From JBBDYQ01 sp035553855 (GTDB taxonomy: Bacteria > Actinomycetota > Thermoleophilia > Solirubrobacterales > Thermoleophilaceae), in NCBI GenBank assembly GCA_035553855.1, contig DATMJO010000081.1, forward strand, positions 1-64,000: a stretch of 64,000 nucleotides of DNA. The letters are read 5' to 3'. The notes beneath the pieces were generated by a model. It was not told the DNA's origin, did no database searches, and saw only the letters and a program-made list of their open reading frames with translations. The position numbers and the translations under genes were made by a program. The first letter of the stretch is position 1; each line of letters opens with the position of its first letter. Of the stretch, positions 40,344 to 49,929 are shown piece after piece.

Positions 40344-41285
40344 ATGGGGGTGCGCGCCACAACGCTGATGCTGGTCGCGGCGGCATTCGCCGTGCTCGCG
40401 GCGCCTGCCGCCGCCCAACTCGCCGGCAATCCGTGGCTCGAGCGCCGCCCGCTCAACATCGCCCATCAGGGCGGCGAGTACGAGGCGCCGAGCGACACGC
40501 TCTACGCGTTCAAGACGGCGATGGACAAGGGCGTCGACGTGCTCGAGATGGACGTCCACATCACCTCCGACGGTCACGTCGTGGTCCTCCACGACGGGAC
40601 GGTCGACCGCACCACGAACGGGACGGGCTCCGTGGAGAACATGACGCTCGCCCAGGTCAAGCAACTCGACGCCGCGCACTGGTTCGTCCCGGACGTCGGC
40701 ACGACCCACTCGAGGCCCGCCTCCGAGTACACGCTTCGCGGGATCGCGACCCGCGAGAAGGACCCGCCGCCGGGCTACACGCCCAACGACTTCACGATCC
40801 CGACGCTGGCCGAGGTGCTCGACACCTTCCCGGGCGTCTACACCAATATCGAGCTGAAGCCGACCACGCAGAAGACCGGCGTGCTCGAGCCCGCCGTGGC
40901 GAGGCTGCTGGCCGACCGCGGGCGCACGGACGACGTGATCGTCGTGTCGTTCGTCGATCACTCGCTCGAGCTGTTCAAGCTGCTGGCCCCGGCGGTCCAC
41001 ACGGCCACCGCCACCGGGCAGGCGGGGCTGTTCTGGGCGAGCTCGCAGGGGCCGCTCCCGGGGGCGCCGAACCCGCGTTACGTGGCGCTCCAGGTGCCCG
41101 AGGTCTTCGCGGGCGTGCCGGTCGTCAACCCCGGCTTCATCGCCGAGGCGCAAGCCAATGGCCTCGCCGTCCACGTCTGGACGGTGAACGACGAGGCCAC
41201 CATGCGCCGGCTGCTCGACTGGGGGGTGGACGGCATCATGACCGACCGCCCGACCCTCCTCGAGTCGATTTTGAACGGCGGCTGA
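40344..41285 (+). CDS. Secreted glycerophosphodiester phosphodiesterase
   Basis: This 313-aa protein has a signal peptide (residues 1-24, ending AAAQ) and a GDPD TIM barrel. Visible motifs are IAHQGGEYEAPSDTLYAF (first catalytic His and metal region), EMDVHITSDGHVVVLHDGTV (Glu-x-Asp metal ligands and second His), DRTTNGTG and NIELKP. It probably hydrolyses glycerophosphodiesters, from lipid head groups or glycerol-phosphate polymers, outside the cytoplasm. It stands alone, divergent from wzt and convergent with the helicase gene across a repeat region. Confidence 0.92.
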   Translation: MGVRATTLMLVAAAFAVLAAPAAAQLAGNPWLERRPLNIAHQGGEYEAPSDTLYAFKTAMDKGVDVLEMDVHITSDGHVVVLHDGTVDRTTNGTGSVENMTLAQVKQLDAAHWFVPDVGTTHSRPASEYTLRGIATREKDPPPGYTPNDFTIPTLAEVLDTFPGVYTNIELKPTTQKTGVLEPAVARLLADRGRTDDVIVVSFVDHSLELFKLLAPAVHTATATGQAGLFWASSQGPLPGAPNPRYVALQVPEVFAGVPVVNPGFIAEAQANGLAVHVWTVNDEATMRRLLDWGVDGIMTDRPTLLESILNGG

Positions 41286-41295
41286 GCCGCCCGCC

Positions 41296-41362
41296 AACCC
41301 TCGACCACCCTCAAGGGGGTCTGACCCCTTGGTCGGCGAAACCCTCAGGGGGGTCTGACCCC
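41296..41362. repeat. 67-bp direct repeat, copy 1
   Basis: Bases 41296-41362 are identical to 41396-41462, giving an exact 100-bp period. The unit contains a hairpin CAAGGGG-(6 nt)-CCCCTTG (41312-41331 with one extra G) and a second GGGGGGTCTGACCCCC palindrome. It lies between two convergent genes, so it could act as a two-way terminator or belong to a dispersed palindromic repeat family. Confidence 0.85.
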
Positions 41363-41395
41363 CGGCCCGCAAAAGGCGACTGGATCGCCATCGTT

Positions 41396-41462
41396 AACCC
41401 TCGACCACCCTCAAGGGGGTCTGACCCCTTGGTCGGCGAAACCCTCAGGGGGGTCTGACCCC
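41396..41462. repeat. 67-bp direct repeat, copy 2, with degenerate third unit
   Basis: This is the exact second copy, 100 bp downstream of the first. A degraded partial third unit (41486-41523) keeps the GGTCGGCGAA start and a CAGGGGGGCTGACGCC version of the palindrome. The spacer 41363-41395 is unique. No coding potential is seen in 41286-41529. Confidence 0.8.
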
Positions 41463-41529
41463 TCGCTCCTGACCCCTCGCTCCTCGGTCGGCGAAGCCTC
41501 CAGGGGGGCTGACGCCTCGCTCCGTCGCT

Positions 41530-42780
<1,251 letters not shown>

Positions 42781-42787
42781 GTGTGTG

Positions 42788-42793
42788 CTCCTT
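42788..42793 (-). promoter_or_regulatory. Ribosome binding site deciding the helicase start
   Basis: AAGGAG on the minus strand, 7 nt before ATG 42780. It is downstream of the alternative Met at 42804 and so favours the shorter product. Confidence 0.6.
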
Positions 42794-42886
42794 GGGCGGC
42801 CCATACTGCTGACCGCATTGCGATTCCGGAGATTCGTTCGGACCCGGATCGCGCAGAGCGCACAAGACGGACGAGAACCTCACAGC

Positions 42887-42917
42887 CCGCATCGGTGCGG
42901 ACCGTGCCGGGGACGGT
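42887..42917. repeat. Two adjacent small inverted repeats in the helicase-desaturase gap
   Basis: CCGCA-TCGG-TGCGG (42887-42900) is followed directly by ACCGT-(7 nt)-ACGGT (42901-42917). On the helicase transcript these could form leader hairpins; on DNA they could be operators shared by the two divergent genes. Confidence 0.35.
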
Positions 42918-42936
42918 AGCAGGGGTTTCTTGCGGC

Positions 42937-42942
42937 TATCGT
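42937..42942 (+). promoter_or_regulatory. -10-like TATCGT box of the desaturase gene
   Basis: TATCGT lies 10 nt before TTG 42953, the same spacing as the TAGCCT boxes elsewhere. This supports the rare TTG start with a nearly leaderless transcript. Confidence 0.45.
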
Positions 42943-42952
42943 CTCTTGCAAG

Positions 42953-43909
42953 TTGGCGACCGCTGCCACACGCGACGACGTACAGCCCGTAGCGAACGAG
43001 GCACTCGACCGTTTCCTCACCGGCACGGTCACCGTCGCCCCGATCCTCGCGCTCGGAGTGGTGGCGGTCCAGGTCTGGGGCGACGCCCTGCGCTGGAGTG
43101 ACCTGATCGTCTTCGCGATCATGTACGCGCTGACGGGCCTCGGGGTCACGGTCGGCTTCCACCGCCTGCTCACCCATCGCAGCTTCAAGACCAAGCCCTG
43201 GCTCCGCGGCGTCTTCGCCGTCCTCGGCTCGGCGGCGATCGAGGGGCCGGTGATCTCCTGGGTCGCCGACCACAGAAAGCACCACCGCTACTCGGACCAG
43301 GAGGGCGATCCGCACAGCCCGCACGTGGGGCACGGGGGCGGCGTCCGCGGCGTCCTCTCCGGGCTCCTGCACGCGCACGTCGGCTGGCTCTTCATCCACA
43401 CCCAGCGAGGCGCCAGGGCGCGCTACGCGCCGGACCTCGAGGCGGATCCCGTCGTGAGCTTCGTGGACCGCACCTTCTTCGTCTGGGCGATCGGCGGCCT
43501 GGTGGCCGCGTTCGGGCTGGGCTTTGCGATCGGCGGCTCGCTGCACGCGGGCCTCACGGGACTGCTCTGGGGTGGCGCGGTGCGGATGCTCGTCCTGCAC
43601 CACGTGACCTACAGCATCAACTCGCTCTGCCACTTCTTCGGGAGGCGTCGCTTCGAGACCGGCGACGAGTCGCGCAACCTCGCCTGGCTCGCCCTGCCGT
43701 CGCTGGGCGAGGCGTGGCACAACAACCACCACGCGTTCCCGACCTCCGCGGAGCACGGGATGACCCGGCTCCAGCTCGACCCCTCGGCGTGGGTGGTGCG
43801 CGGCCTGGAGAAGACGGGGCTCGCGTGGGACGTGGTGAGGATCGCGCCGGAGCGTCAGCAGCAGAAGCTCAGGTGCGGGCCGGCGGGCGCTCGGACGGCG
43901 TCGCCCTGA
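42953..43909 (+). CDS. Acyl desaturase (delta-9-type fatty acid desaturase)
   Basis: This 318-aa integral membrane di-iron enzyme introduces a double bond into acyl chains. The three His boxes are visible: HRLLTH (about 69), HRKHHRY (about 107) and HNNHHAF (about 256). Hydrophobic helices separate them in the usual order. The start codon is TTG; no ATG or GTG is better placed, and a TATCGT box lies 10 nt upstream. Its 3' end overlaps the convergent CmoB-like gene by 41 bp. Membrane-lipid fluidity control is its likely job, not glycan synthesis. Confidence 0.93.
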   Translation: MATAATRDDVQPVANEALDRFLTGTVTVAPILALGVVAVQVWGDALRWSDLIVFAIMYALTGLGVTVGFHRLLTHRSFKTKPWLRGVFAVLGSAAIEGPVISWVADHRKHHRYSDQEGDPHSPHVGHGGGVRGVLSGLLHAHVGWLFIHTQRGARARYAPDLEADPVVSFVDRTFFVWAIGGLVAAFGLGFAIGGSLHAGLTGLLWGGAVRMLVLHHVTYSINSLCHFFGRRRFETGDESRNLAWLALPSLGEAWHNNHHAFPTSAEHGMTRLQLDPSAWVVRGLEKTGLAWDVVRIAPERQQQKLRCGPAGARTASP

Positions 43910-44705
43910 AGTATCCGTTGATCGTGGCGAACTCTCCGCGCGGGCCCTCCGAGCGTCCGAACTCGCCCGTCACGTCGAAGCCGCAGGCCTCGATCATCCA
44001 GCGCAGGCAGAGGCGCCCGGGCACCCACCACCAGGTGGGGTCTCCGTAGTAGGCGCCCGGGACGAAGCGCGCGTGCTCCGACAGCTCGGGTGAGGCGAGC
44101 ATCATCGAGCCGAGCAAGAGCGTGCCGCCCGGCGCCGTCATCTCCCGCAGGCGGCGGAGCATCGCGATCGGCTCGAGCTCGTGGTAGAGGACGCCGTGGC
44201 AGTGGACGAGGTCGAACTCGCCCATGTCGCCGGGGTCGAGGTCCTGCCAGCCGATCTTGCGGAAATCGGCTCCGGTGCCGTAGATCGACTCGAGGAAGCG
44301 GGCCTGCTCGATGAAGTCGAACGGCTCGCAGGCCACGACCTCGCCCGCGCCGCGCAGCTTGAACATGAACGGGTCGTAGCCGGCGTTCGAGCCCACGTCG
44401 AGGACGCGCTTGCCCTCGATCTCCCCCAGCTCCGGCCCGAGGTTGACCCAGCGCTGGTCGTTGCGCCACGCGCCGCCGATCACGAGGTCGCCGCCGAGGA
44501 GGAAGGGGCCCTGGAGCCAGGGCTGGAGCTCCTCGGCGCGAGCCAGCAGCTCGGCGCGGCGCTCGGGCGAGAGCTCCGCCGGGAGGTCCTCCGAGAAGCG
44601 CTCGAGCGAGGCGGGGTCGACCTCCGGCGCCTCGATGCGCTCCATGCCGAGCTGGCGGTCCACCGCCGCGCGGATGCCCTGGAGTGCCTCGTCGATCGCG
44701 CTCAT
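43869..44705 (-). CDS. CmoB-like SAM-dependent methyltransferase
   Basis: This 278-aa protein resembles the CmoB/Methyltransf_9 group: GPFLLGGDLVIGGAWRNDQR, then VLDVGSNAGYDPFMFKLRG (motif I, about residue 100), VVACEPFDFIEQARFL, and VLYHELEPIAMLRRLRE. True CmoB carboxymethylates tRNA, but relatives in polysaccharide loci may methylate sugars, which fits this context. The ATG at 44705 follows a TAGCCT box by 10 nt; the longer frame from 44771 is rejected. It is the last gene of a minus-strand group but appears to have its own promoter. Confidence 0.88.
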   Translation of the reverse strand: MSAIDEALQGIRAAVDRQLGMERIEAPEVDPASLERFSEDLPAELSPERRAELLARAEELQPWLQGPFLLGGDLVIGGAWRNDQRWVNLGPELGEIEGKRVLDVGSNAGYDPFMFKLRGAGEVVACEPFDFIEQARFLESIYGTGADFRKIGWQDLDPGDMGEFDLVHCHGVLYHELEPIAMLRRLREMTAPGGTLLLGSMMLASPELSEHARFVPGAYYGDPTWWWVPGRLCLRWMIEACGFDVTGEFGRSEGPRGEFATINGYFRATPSERPPART

Positions 44706-44715
44706 GGGCTTCGGC

Positions 44716-44721
44716 AGGCTA
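44716..44721 (-). promoter_or_regulatory. -10-like TAGCCT box of the CmoB-like gene
   Basis: On the minus strand TAGCCT lies 10 nt before ATG 44705. It overlaps the stop region of the upstream fusion gene, so the methyltransferase may be transcribed independently of the fusion. Confidence 0.45.
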
Positions 44722-47700
44722 GCGCCGCACGACCGCCATCCCGAATCTCGATGCCCACGGGATCGCGACATCGGCCAACTCCGAGCTGCCCGTGAGCGGG
44801 GCCTGGTCGGGCATGTAGCCGACGAGCTCGCCCTCGCCGAAGCCCATCCCCTCGGCCTCGCTGCGGAACGGCGTGAGCAGCACGTCTCCGGTCACCGGGT
44901 GGACGGCCCGGAAGAGCTCGCGGCGCCCGGGGCGCCACTCCGACCAGAGGTGGCCGGCGGGCGCCGCGCCCGCAGGGGCGCCGGGCTGTGGCCCGAGCAC
45001 CGGCCCCCCTCGCAGCGACCGCGCCGCCTGCGCAGAGCGCTGCGCGATGGCGCGGGCCTTCGCCGGGCGCTCCGAGAAGCCGCGCCAAGCGGCGGGCGCG
45101 AGCGCCCAGCGCGCGGCCGCCTTCAGCGGTGTGCCTCCCGGCGGGCGAGCGGCGGCCGGGATGAGGTCGGTGCCGGGAGGCGGCTCGGTCACGAGCCAGT
45201 CGTCGGCCAGCCAGACGGGGAAGGTGCCAGGCCAGGGCTCGGTGGCGAGCGCGCCGAGCTCGCCGACGCGCTCGCCCGCGGTGAAGCCGCCCGCGCCGTA
45301 GCGGTGGCGGCGGGTCTTGCGATCGAGCGAACGCGTCAGCCCGATCGTCCCGAACGGCCTGGCCTCCGGCCGGCGGCGCACCGGGTTGACCGGGTAGGCC
45401 TCGACGAAGCCGAGCGTGCCCTCCACGTCGGCCTCGGCGAGGAGCGGGTCGGCCGCGCCGGCGAGCAGGACGCGCTGCCCCGTTCCGCGGTGGACGCCGA
45501 CGAGCAGCGCCTCGAGCAGCGGGAATGCCGCCTGCTCGACGAAGCCGAGGTGCTCGCCGGCGCCGGGCTCGCCCGCGGGGAGGACCGTGAGATCGGGGAG
45601 CAGGCGCGAGGTCCCCTCCAGAGGGCAGATCGAGACGCGGCCGAGGTCCCACTCGAGCTCGTATCCCGGCGGCGGGGCCTGCTGGTTCGAGAAGACCCGG
45701 TGCTCGCCGCCCGCCTGCCGGTGGCGGCACAGGGGGATCGTCTGGGGCTTGGTCCAAGTCGGCGTGAGCGTCCAGCGGCGGACCGTGCCGAACGGCAGGC
45801 TCGGCACCTGGGGCAGCGCGGCGAGGCGCGCGCGGCGCTCGGCGGCGCGGTTGGGGTCGCCCGGCTCGCCACGCAGCGGGAACCACGCCGTCTCGCCGGG
45901 CTCCCGTGGGGCCGGCGGGCCCGGCGAGGCGTGCCACGCCAGGCGAACCCCCGAGGCGTTCATCAGACGGGCGAGTGACGCCACGGGAGACCCGGTCGCG
46001 AGGGGCAGCACGCCGGGGAGTGCGTCCTCGGCCTCGATCTTCCACGCGATCGTGTGCGGTTCGAGGTCGTCGCCGTGCTCGCGCCCGAGCAGCGTGAACG
46101 GAGGGCGGTCGGCGTCGACGAAGGCGATGGCCTCGGGCGCGGCGCCCGCCGAGGCGTGATCGTCGAGGGCGCGCAGCAGCTTCTCGAAGAAGGCGCGGTC
46201 GGTCAGCAGCTCCCCGCCGGTGCCGGAGGTGGCCACGAGCACGCGCCCCCGGGCGGCGTCGAGGGCGTCGGCCAGCGCGTGAGCGGGGGTGACCGACAGT
46301 GCGGGCGGGATCCGCCGGACGGCGGGGGCGGGCACGGCCGCGGGCCAGGCGCCCTCGTAGCGCGCGACGATCTCGGCGTCGATCGACGACTGGAGGGCGA
46401 GCCTCGTGGCGACGCGCTCCCCGGCCTCGGTGCCGGATTCGATCCGGCGCAACGGGATGAAGGAGAGCGCGGGCGCCCAGCTCGCCTTCACCTCGAGCTC
46501 GCGCCGGACGAGCGGCGAGCGCGCGCGGATCACCTCGGAGGGCAGCTCGGACGAGTACTCCACGCTGTCCGAGCGGTTGAAGCCCCACTTGCGGTAGAGC
46601 ACGGTCTGCCCGCGGGCGGGCTCGCCCGCCACGTCGCGCTCGGCGAGCTGGAGCATCAGGTCCCAGTCCTCGTGCCCGACCCGGATCTCCTCCTCGAAGC
46701 GCACGCCGGCGCGGAACACGTCGGCGTCGAACAGCGAGCAGGTGTCGCAGTAGTTACCGGTCAGGAGCGTGAAACGGTTGTACTCGGGGGCGTCGAACCA
46801 GTCGTCGCGGTTGCCGAAGTACTGCACGCTCGGGTATACGAACCCCACGGTCTCGCCCGCGCCCGAGAGCTGCGCCACGAGCCGCTCGACCGCGTCGGGA
46901 ACCAGCAGGTTGTCGGCGTCGACGGGCAGGACGTAGCGGCCGTTGATCCGCTCGAGGGCGCGGTTGCGCGCGACGCTCGGGCCGGCGTTCTCGGGCAGCC
47001 GCTCGACGGTCACGCCGCGGCGCTCGAGGGCATCGAGGACCTCGTGCGTCTCGCGGTCGGTCGAGCCGTCGTCAACGACCACGATCTCGATCTCGGGATG
47101 GGTCTGGGCCTCGACGGACTCGACGCAGCCGGGCAGGAAGCGGCCGTGGTTGAAGCAGGGGATCACGACCGAGACGAGCGGCACGCCGTGGACGGGGCGG
47201 TCGGTGAACCGCAGCGGCGGCGCCTGCTCGCGCAGGGGCACGACGGGTGCCCCGTTCGCGGGCGCCTTCGGGCCCGCGAGGATCTCGTCGTAGAGCGCCT
47301 CGTGCTCGCTCGCCATGCGCTCCAGCGGGAACTCCGAGAGCATCCGCTGCCGCGCGCGCTCGCCGAGCTCGCGGCGGGCCGCGCCGTCCTCGACAAGCCG
47401 GCGGAGCGCCGCGGCGTAGGCCTCGACATCGTCGCGCGGGTCCACGAGCACCCCGTCCGGGCCGATCACCTCGACGTTGCCTGGCAGCGCCGGGGCGATC
47501 ACCGGCACGCCCATCGCCATCGCCTCGTATGCGACATAGGGGACGCCCTCGAAGACGCTCGTCATCAGCAGCAGGTCGCAGGCGCGGAACCACCGCGCGA
47601 GCTCCGGCGTGGGCGGGTGGAAGTGCACGTTGCCGGGGGCCGCGTCGCGGATCTCCCGCTCGAGCGGCCCGTCGCCGACCACATGCAGGTCGAAGGGCGC

Positions 47701-48348
47701 GCCGGTCGCCGCCTCCACCACCCGCAGCATCAGATGGGGGTCCTTCTGGTCGACGAGGCGGCCCGGATACAGCACCTGCACCCGCTCGGGGTCGAGGCCC
47801 TCGATCGGCTCGACGCGCTGGGGCGAGAACTCGCGCGCGGCGTCCACGCCGGTGTGGATCACGCGGATCTTGCCGCGCGGGACCCCGTACCCGTGGACGA
47901 CGTCGGCGAGGTGCTCGCTCGTCACGCTGAACACGTCCACGAGGTTGCCGTAGCGCGTCGTGACGTAGCGCACGTACCCGGAGCGGTCGGCCTCCTCGAC
48001 GTGGAGCTGGACGACGACCTTCGGCGGGTCCGGCAGGCAGCCGAGGTCGGGGAGCATGTCGTAGCCGAGGCGCGAGTTCATGACGTGGAGCACCCGGACG
48101 CCGCGCGAGTCGATCAGGTCGAACAGGAAGCGCGGCATCTCGGAGCCGGGCATGAGCTCGGGCAGCGGCCACGCCTCCGAGGCGTAGGGGAGGACCTCCC
48201 GGAAGCGGCGGTTCTCCGAGGGCTGGGTGGTCGCGAGCAGCGGCTCGAAGCGGTCGCGGTCGATGAAACGGAACCAGTCGATCGTCCCCTTGTCCGTCCC
48301 GCCGTAGTCCACCCACGGCGCGAGGTGCAGCACTGGGATCCGGGTCAC
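44719..48348 (-). CDS. Giant fused glycosyltransferase: GT4 + GT2 + unknown C-terminal region
   Basis: This 1209-aa protein starts at GTG 48348 (GTGA overlap with the methyltransferase gene). Residues 1 to about 370 are GT4: VLHLAPWVDYGGTDKGTIDW, QVLYPGRLVDQKDPHLMLRV and the EX7E-like EGVPYVAYEAMAMG. Residues from about 390 to 620 are GT2: VSVVIPCFNHGRFLPGCVES, VVVDDGSTDRETHEV, and VDADNLLVPDAVE near 474. The last 590 residues have no motif I recognise; they contain charged alpha/beta stretches and a Pro/Arg-rich end. One frame covers all parts. It may add two sugars in succession. Confidence 0.9.
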   Translation of the reverse strand: MTRIPVLHLAPWVDYGGTDKGTIDWFRFIDRDRFEPLLATTQPSENRRFREVLPYASEAWPLPELMPGSEMPRFLFDLIDSRGVRVLHVMNSRLGYDMLPDLGCLPDPPKVVVQLHVEEADRSGYVRYVTTRYGNLVDVFSVTSEHLADVVHGYGVPRGKIRVIHTGVDAAREFSPQRVEPIEGLDPERVQVLYPGRLVDQKDPHLMLRVVEAATGAPFDLHVVGDGPLEREIRDAAPGNVHFHPPTPELARWFRACDLLLMTSVFEGVPYVAYEAMAMGVPVIAPALPGNVEVIGPDGVLVDPRDDVEAYAAALRRLVEDGAARRELGERARQRMLSEFPLERMASEHEALYDEILAGPKAPANGAPVVPLREQAPPLRFTDRPVHGVPLVSVVIPCFNHGRFLPGCVESVEAQTHPEIEIVVVDDGSTDRETHEVLDALERRGVTVERLPENAGPSVARNRALERINGRYVLPVDADNLLVPDAVERLVAQLSGAGETVGFVYPSVQYFGNRDDWFDAPEYNRFTLLTGNYCDTCSLFDADVFRAGVRFEEEIRVGHEDWDLMLQLAERDVAGEPARGQTVLYRKWGFNRSDSVEYSSELPSEVIRARSPLVRRELEVKASWAPALSFIPLRRIESGTEAGERVATRLALQSSIDAEIVARYEGAWPAAVPAPAVRRIPPALSVTPAHALADALDAARGRVLVATSGTGGELLTDRAFFEKLLRALDDHASAGAAPEAIAFVDADRPPFTLLGREHGDDLEPHTIAWKIEAEDALPGVLPLATGSPVASLARLMNASGVRLAWHASPGPPAPREPGETAWFPLRGEPGDPNRAAERRARLAALPQVPSLPFGTVRRWTLTPTWTKPQTIPLCRHRQAGGEHRVFSNQQAPPPGYELEWDLGRVSICPLEGTSRLLPDLTVLPAGEPGAGEHLGFVEQAAFPLLEALLVGVHRGTGQRVLLAGAADPLLAEADVEGTLGFVEAYPVNPVRRRPEARPFGTIGLTRSLDRKTRRHRYGAGGFTAGERVGELGALATEPWPGTFPVWLADDWLVTEPPPGTDLIPAAARPPGGTPLKAAARWALAPAAWRGFSERPAKARAIAQRSAQAARSLRGGPVLGPQPGAPAGAAPAGHLWSEWRPGRRELFRAVHPVTGDVLLTPFRSEAEGMGFGEGELVGYMPDQAPLTGSSELADVAIPWASRFGMAVVRR

Positions 48349-49034
48349 GGCCTCGTCGCGGTCGCGCAGTAGCCGAGCGGAAGGAGGCGCCGGGTGTCGA
48401 GCGGCGCGAGCGCGGCGAGCTCGTCCGAGAGCGCGACGAGCGCCTCCGCGGCCTCGCGCCGCTTGCCGTCGAGCCCGTCGGGAGCCTCGCCGATCATCGC
48501 CGGCACGTTTCGCATGAGCTGCGCGAGCGTGGTGAACGAGTCGCCGCGCGGCTCGACCGCCACCTCGGCGAAGCCTGCCGCCTCGATCAGGAGCCGCAGC
48601 CCGCCCTCGGTGAAGCGCCAGTAGTCGTGAGGCAGCTCGTGCAGCTCCCACACGAGCGGCGCACTCAGGTACAGGCGCCCGCCCGGGCGCAGCACGCGCA
48701 GGAGCTCGGCGAGGACGCCGGGTGGATCCTGGACGTGCTCGAGCACCTGGGTGAAGAGGACGGCGTCGAAGGAGGCCTCGCCGAACGGCAGGTCGTCGGC
48801 GGGTGCCACCACCCGCACGTCCTCGGCCTCGTGCACCGACTCGGACCAGTCGGTTGCGAGATACTCGGTGTGGTCGAAGAGTTCGCGGTACGGCGAGTCC
48901 CCGGCGCCGACGTCGGCCACCTTCGCGTTCGCCGGCAGCTCGCCGGCGGCGCGGACCATGAACTCGAGGATCGGGCGGCGCTCGAACGGTTGCTCGTCCG
49001 CGAAGCGCCGGAGCCGCTCGGAGACGCCGCGCAC
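48345..49034 (-). CDS. SAM-dependent methyltransferase
   Basis: This 229-aa class I methyltransferase has VADVGAGDSPYRELF (motif I, about residues 39-53), VVAPADDLPFGEASFDAVLF and TQVLEHVQDP, then LRPGGRLYLSAPLVWELH and PHDYWRFTEGGLRLL. The last block is common in glycan-locus methyltransferases. The GTG start is supported by a GGGAGG ribosome site about 7 nt upstream, inside the end of the GT2 gene. Its stop overlaps the fusion-transferase start. The acceptor is unknown. Confidence 0.9.
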   Translation of the reverse strand: MRGVSERLRRFADEQPFERRPILEFMVRAAGELPANAKVADVGAGDSPYRELFDHTEYLATDWSESVHEAEDVRVVAPADDLPFGEASFDAVLFTQVLEHVQDPPGVLAELLRVLRPGGRLYLSAPLVWELHELPHDYWRFTEGGLRLLIEAAGFAEVAVEPRGDSFTTLAQLMRNVPAMIGEAPDGLDGKRREAAEALVALSDELAALAPLDTRRLLPLGYCATATRP

Positions 49035-49037
49035 CGG

Positions 49038-49739
49038 TCAGCCCTCCCGCGCGACCGTGCGCCGCAGGCGGAGCAGGTCGAGTTGGACGCCCGCTATCTC
49101 CGAGAGCGTCGCCCCGGTCTGGCGCCCTGCGACGCGGGGGAAGTGCTCGATCTCTATCTCCGTGACCGAGATGCCCTTGCGGTGGGCGCGCAGCAGGATC
49201 TCCGCGGGGATGAGCGCGCTCTGCGAGACGACGCTCGGGATCAGCTCGTCGACGGCCCGCCTCGTGAACGCCATCGAGGAGTGCGCGTCGTTCACGTCCA
49301 CGCCGATGACCATCCGCTCGACCCGGTTGTTCACAGCGGAGATGAACCTGCGCATCGCGTTGTCGGCGCGGTTGACCCTGTGGGAGGCGACGATGTCCGC
49401 GCGGCCGGCCGCCTCTACGAAGGCGGGGGTCACGTTCGGGTGGATCTGGAGATCGGCGGGGAGGAAGACCATGACGTCCCCGGTCGCGGCCTTGAGGCCG
49501 ACGATCTCGGACGGGTGGCAGCCGATGTTCTCACCCGGAGCGTGGGCGATCACCCGGAGCATCGGTTCGCCCTCGCCGATCTCGCGCAGGAGCTCGCCGG
49601 AGCCGTCGGTGGAGCCGTCGTCGATCACGATGATCTCGTGGCTTCCCTCGAAGCCCGAGACCGCCTCGCGGCAGGCGTCGACCAGCGTCGGGATGTTGTC
49701 GCGCTCGTTGTGCGCGGGGATGACGAGGGAGACGTCCAT
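49038..49739 (-). CDS. GT2-family glycosyltransferase (polyprenyl-phosphate sugar synthase-like)
   Basis: This 233-aa protein starts MDVSLVIPAHNERDNIPTLV and has EIIVIDDGSTDGSGELL, then VMVFLPADLQIHPNVTPAF, where a PADLQ block replaces the usual DXD as in DPM1-like enzymes. A long basic helix precedes the C-terminus, with no clear membrane helices. The ATG at 49739 is 11 nt after a TAGCAT box. It leads a four-gene minus-strand group of transferases and methyltransferases. A 38-residue longer reading exists but crosses the promoter. Confidence 0.9.
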   Translation of the reverse strand: MDVSLVIPAHNERDNIPTLVDACREAVSGFEGSHEIIVIDDGSTDGSGELLREIGEGEPMLRVIAHAPGENIGCHPSEIVGLKAATGDVMVFLPADLQIHPNVTPAFVEAAGRADIVASHRVNRADNAMRRFISAVNNRVERMVIGVDVNDAHSSMAFTRRAVDELIPSVVSQSALIPAEILLRAHRKGISVTEIEIEHFPRVAGRQTGATLSEIAGVQLDLLRLRRTVAREG

Positions 49740-49750
49740 GACGCGGGCGG

Positions 49751-49756
49751 ATGCTA
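49751..49756 (-). promoter_or_regulatory. -10-like TAGCAT box
   Basis: On the minus strand TAGCAT lies 11 nt before ATG 49739, in the 190-bp divergent gap. It gives another near-leaderless layout. Confidence 0.45.
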
Positions 49757-49839
49757 GAGCGCCCCGCGCGGAGCCGTCCGATGCCCGCCGCCGGAACCCG
49801 CATCGGGCCCCGTCCCGTCCGGCGAACGGCCTGCTGCGC

Positions 49840-49853
49840 ATGACCTCGGTCAT
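49840..49853. promoter_or_regulatory. Operator-like palindrome between divergent operons
   Basis: ATGACC-TC-GGTCAT is a perfect 6-bp inverted repeat in the gap between the GT2 and asnB-like operons. A dimeric regulator could bind here, but no regulator gene is nearby. Confidence 0.3.
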
Positions 49854-49874
49854 TGCGTGCCTCCCGTTCGGGTC

Positions 49875-49900
49875 CCGGGCGAGTCTCTAACATCGCCCGG
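49875..49900. promoter_or_regulatory. 8-bp stem-loop with a TAACAT box before the asnB-like gene
   Basis: CCGGGCGA, a 10-nt loop, then TCGCCCGG. The loop and first arm base include TAACAT (49888-49893), a TANNNT match 36 nt before the ATG. The structure could be a promoter with an operator or an mRNA hairpin; which is not decidable here. Confidence 0.3.
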
Positions 49901-49929
49901 CCCCCGGCCAGCGCGGGGGTCATCTCGTC

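Noticed and set aside
41286..41529. CRISPR or short tandem array at the 100-bp repeat
   Set aside because: The repeat is 67 bp with two full copies and internal palindromes, and the third unit is degraded; this does not fit a repeat-spacer array.
48349..48651. N-terminal extension making the fusion transferase 1310 aa
   Set aside because: The added 101 residues lie inside the methyltransferase gene in another frame and have shadow composition; GTG 48348 fits the GTGA junction.
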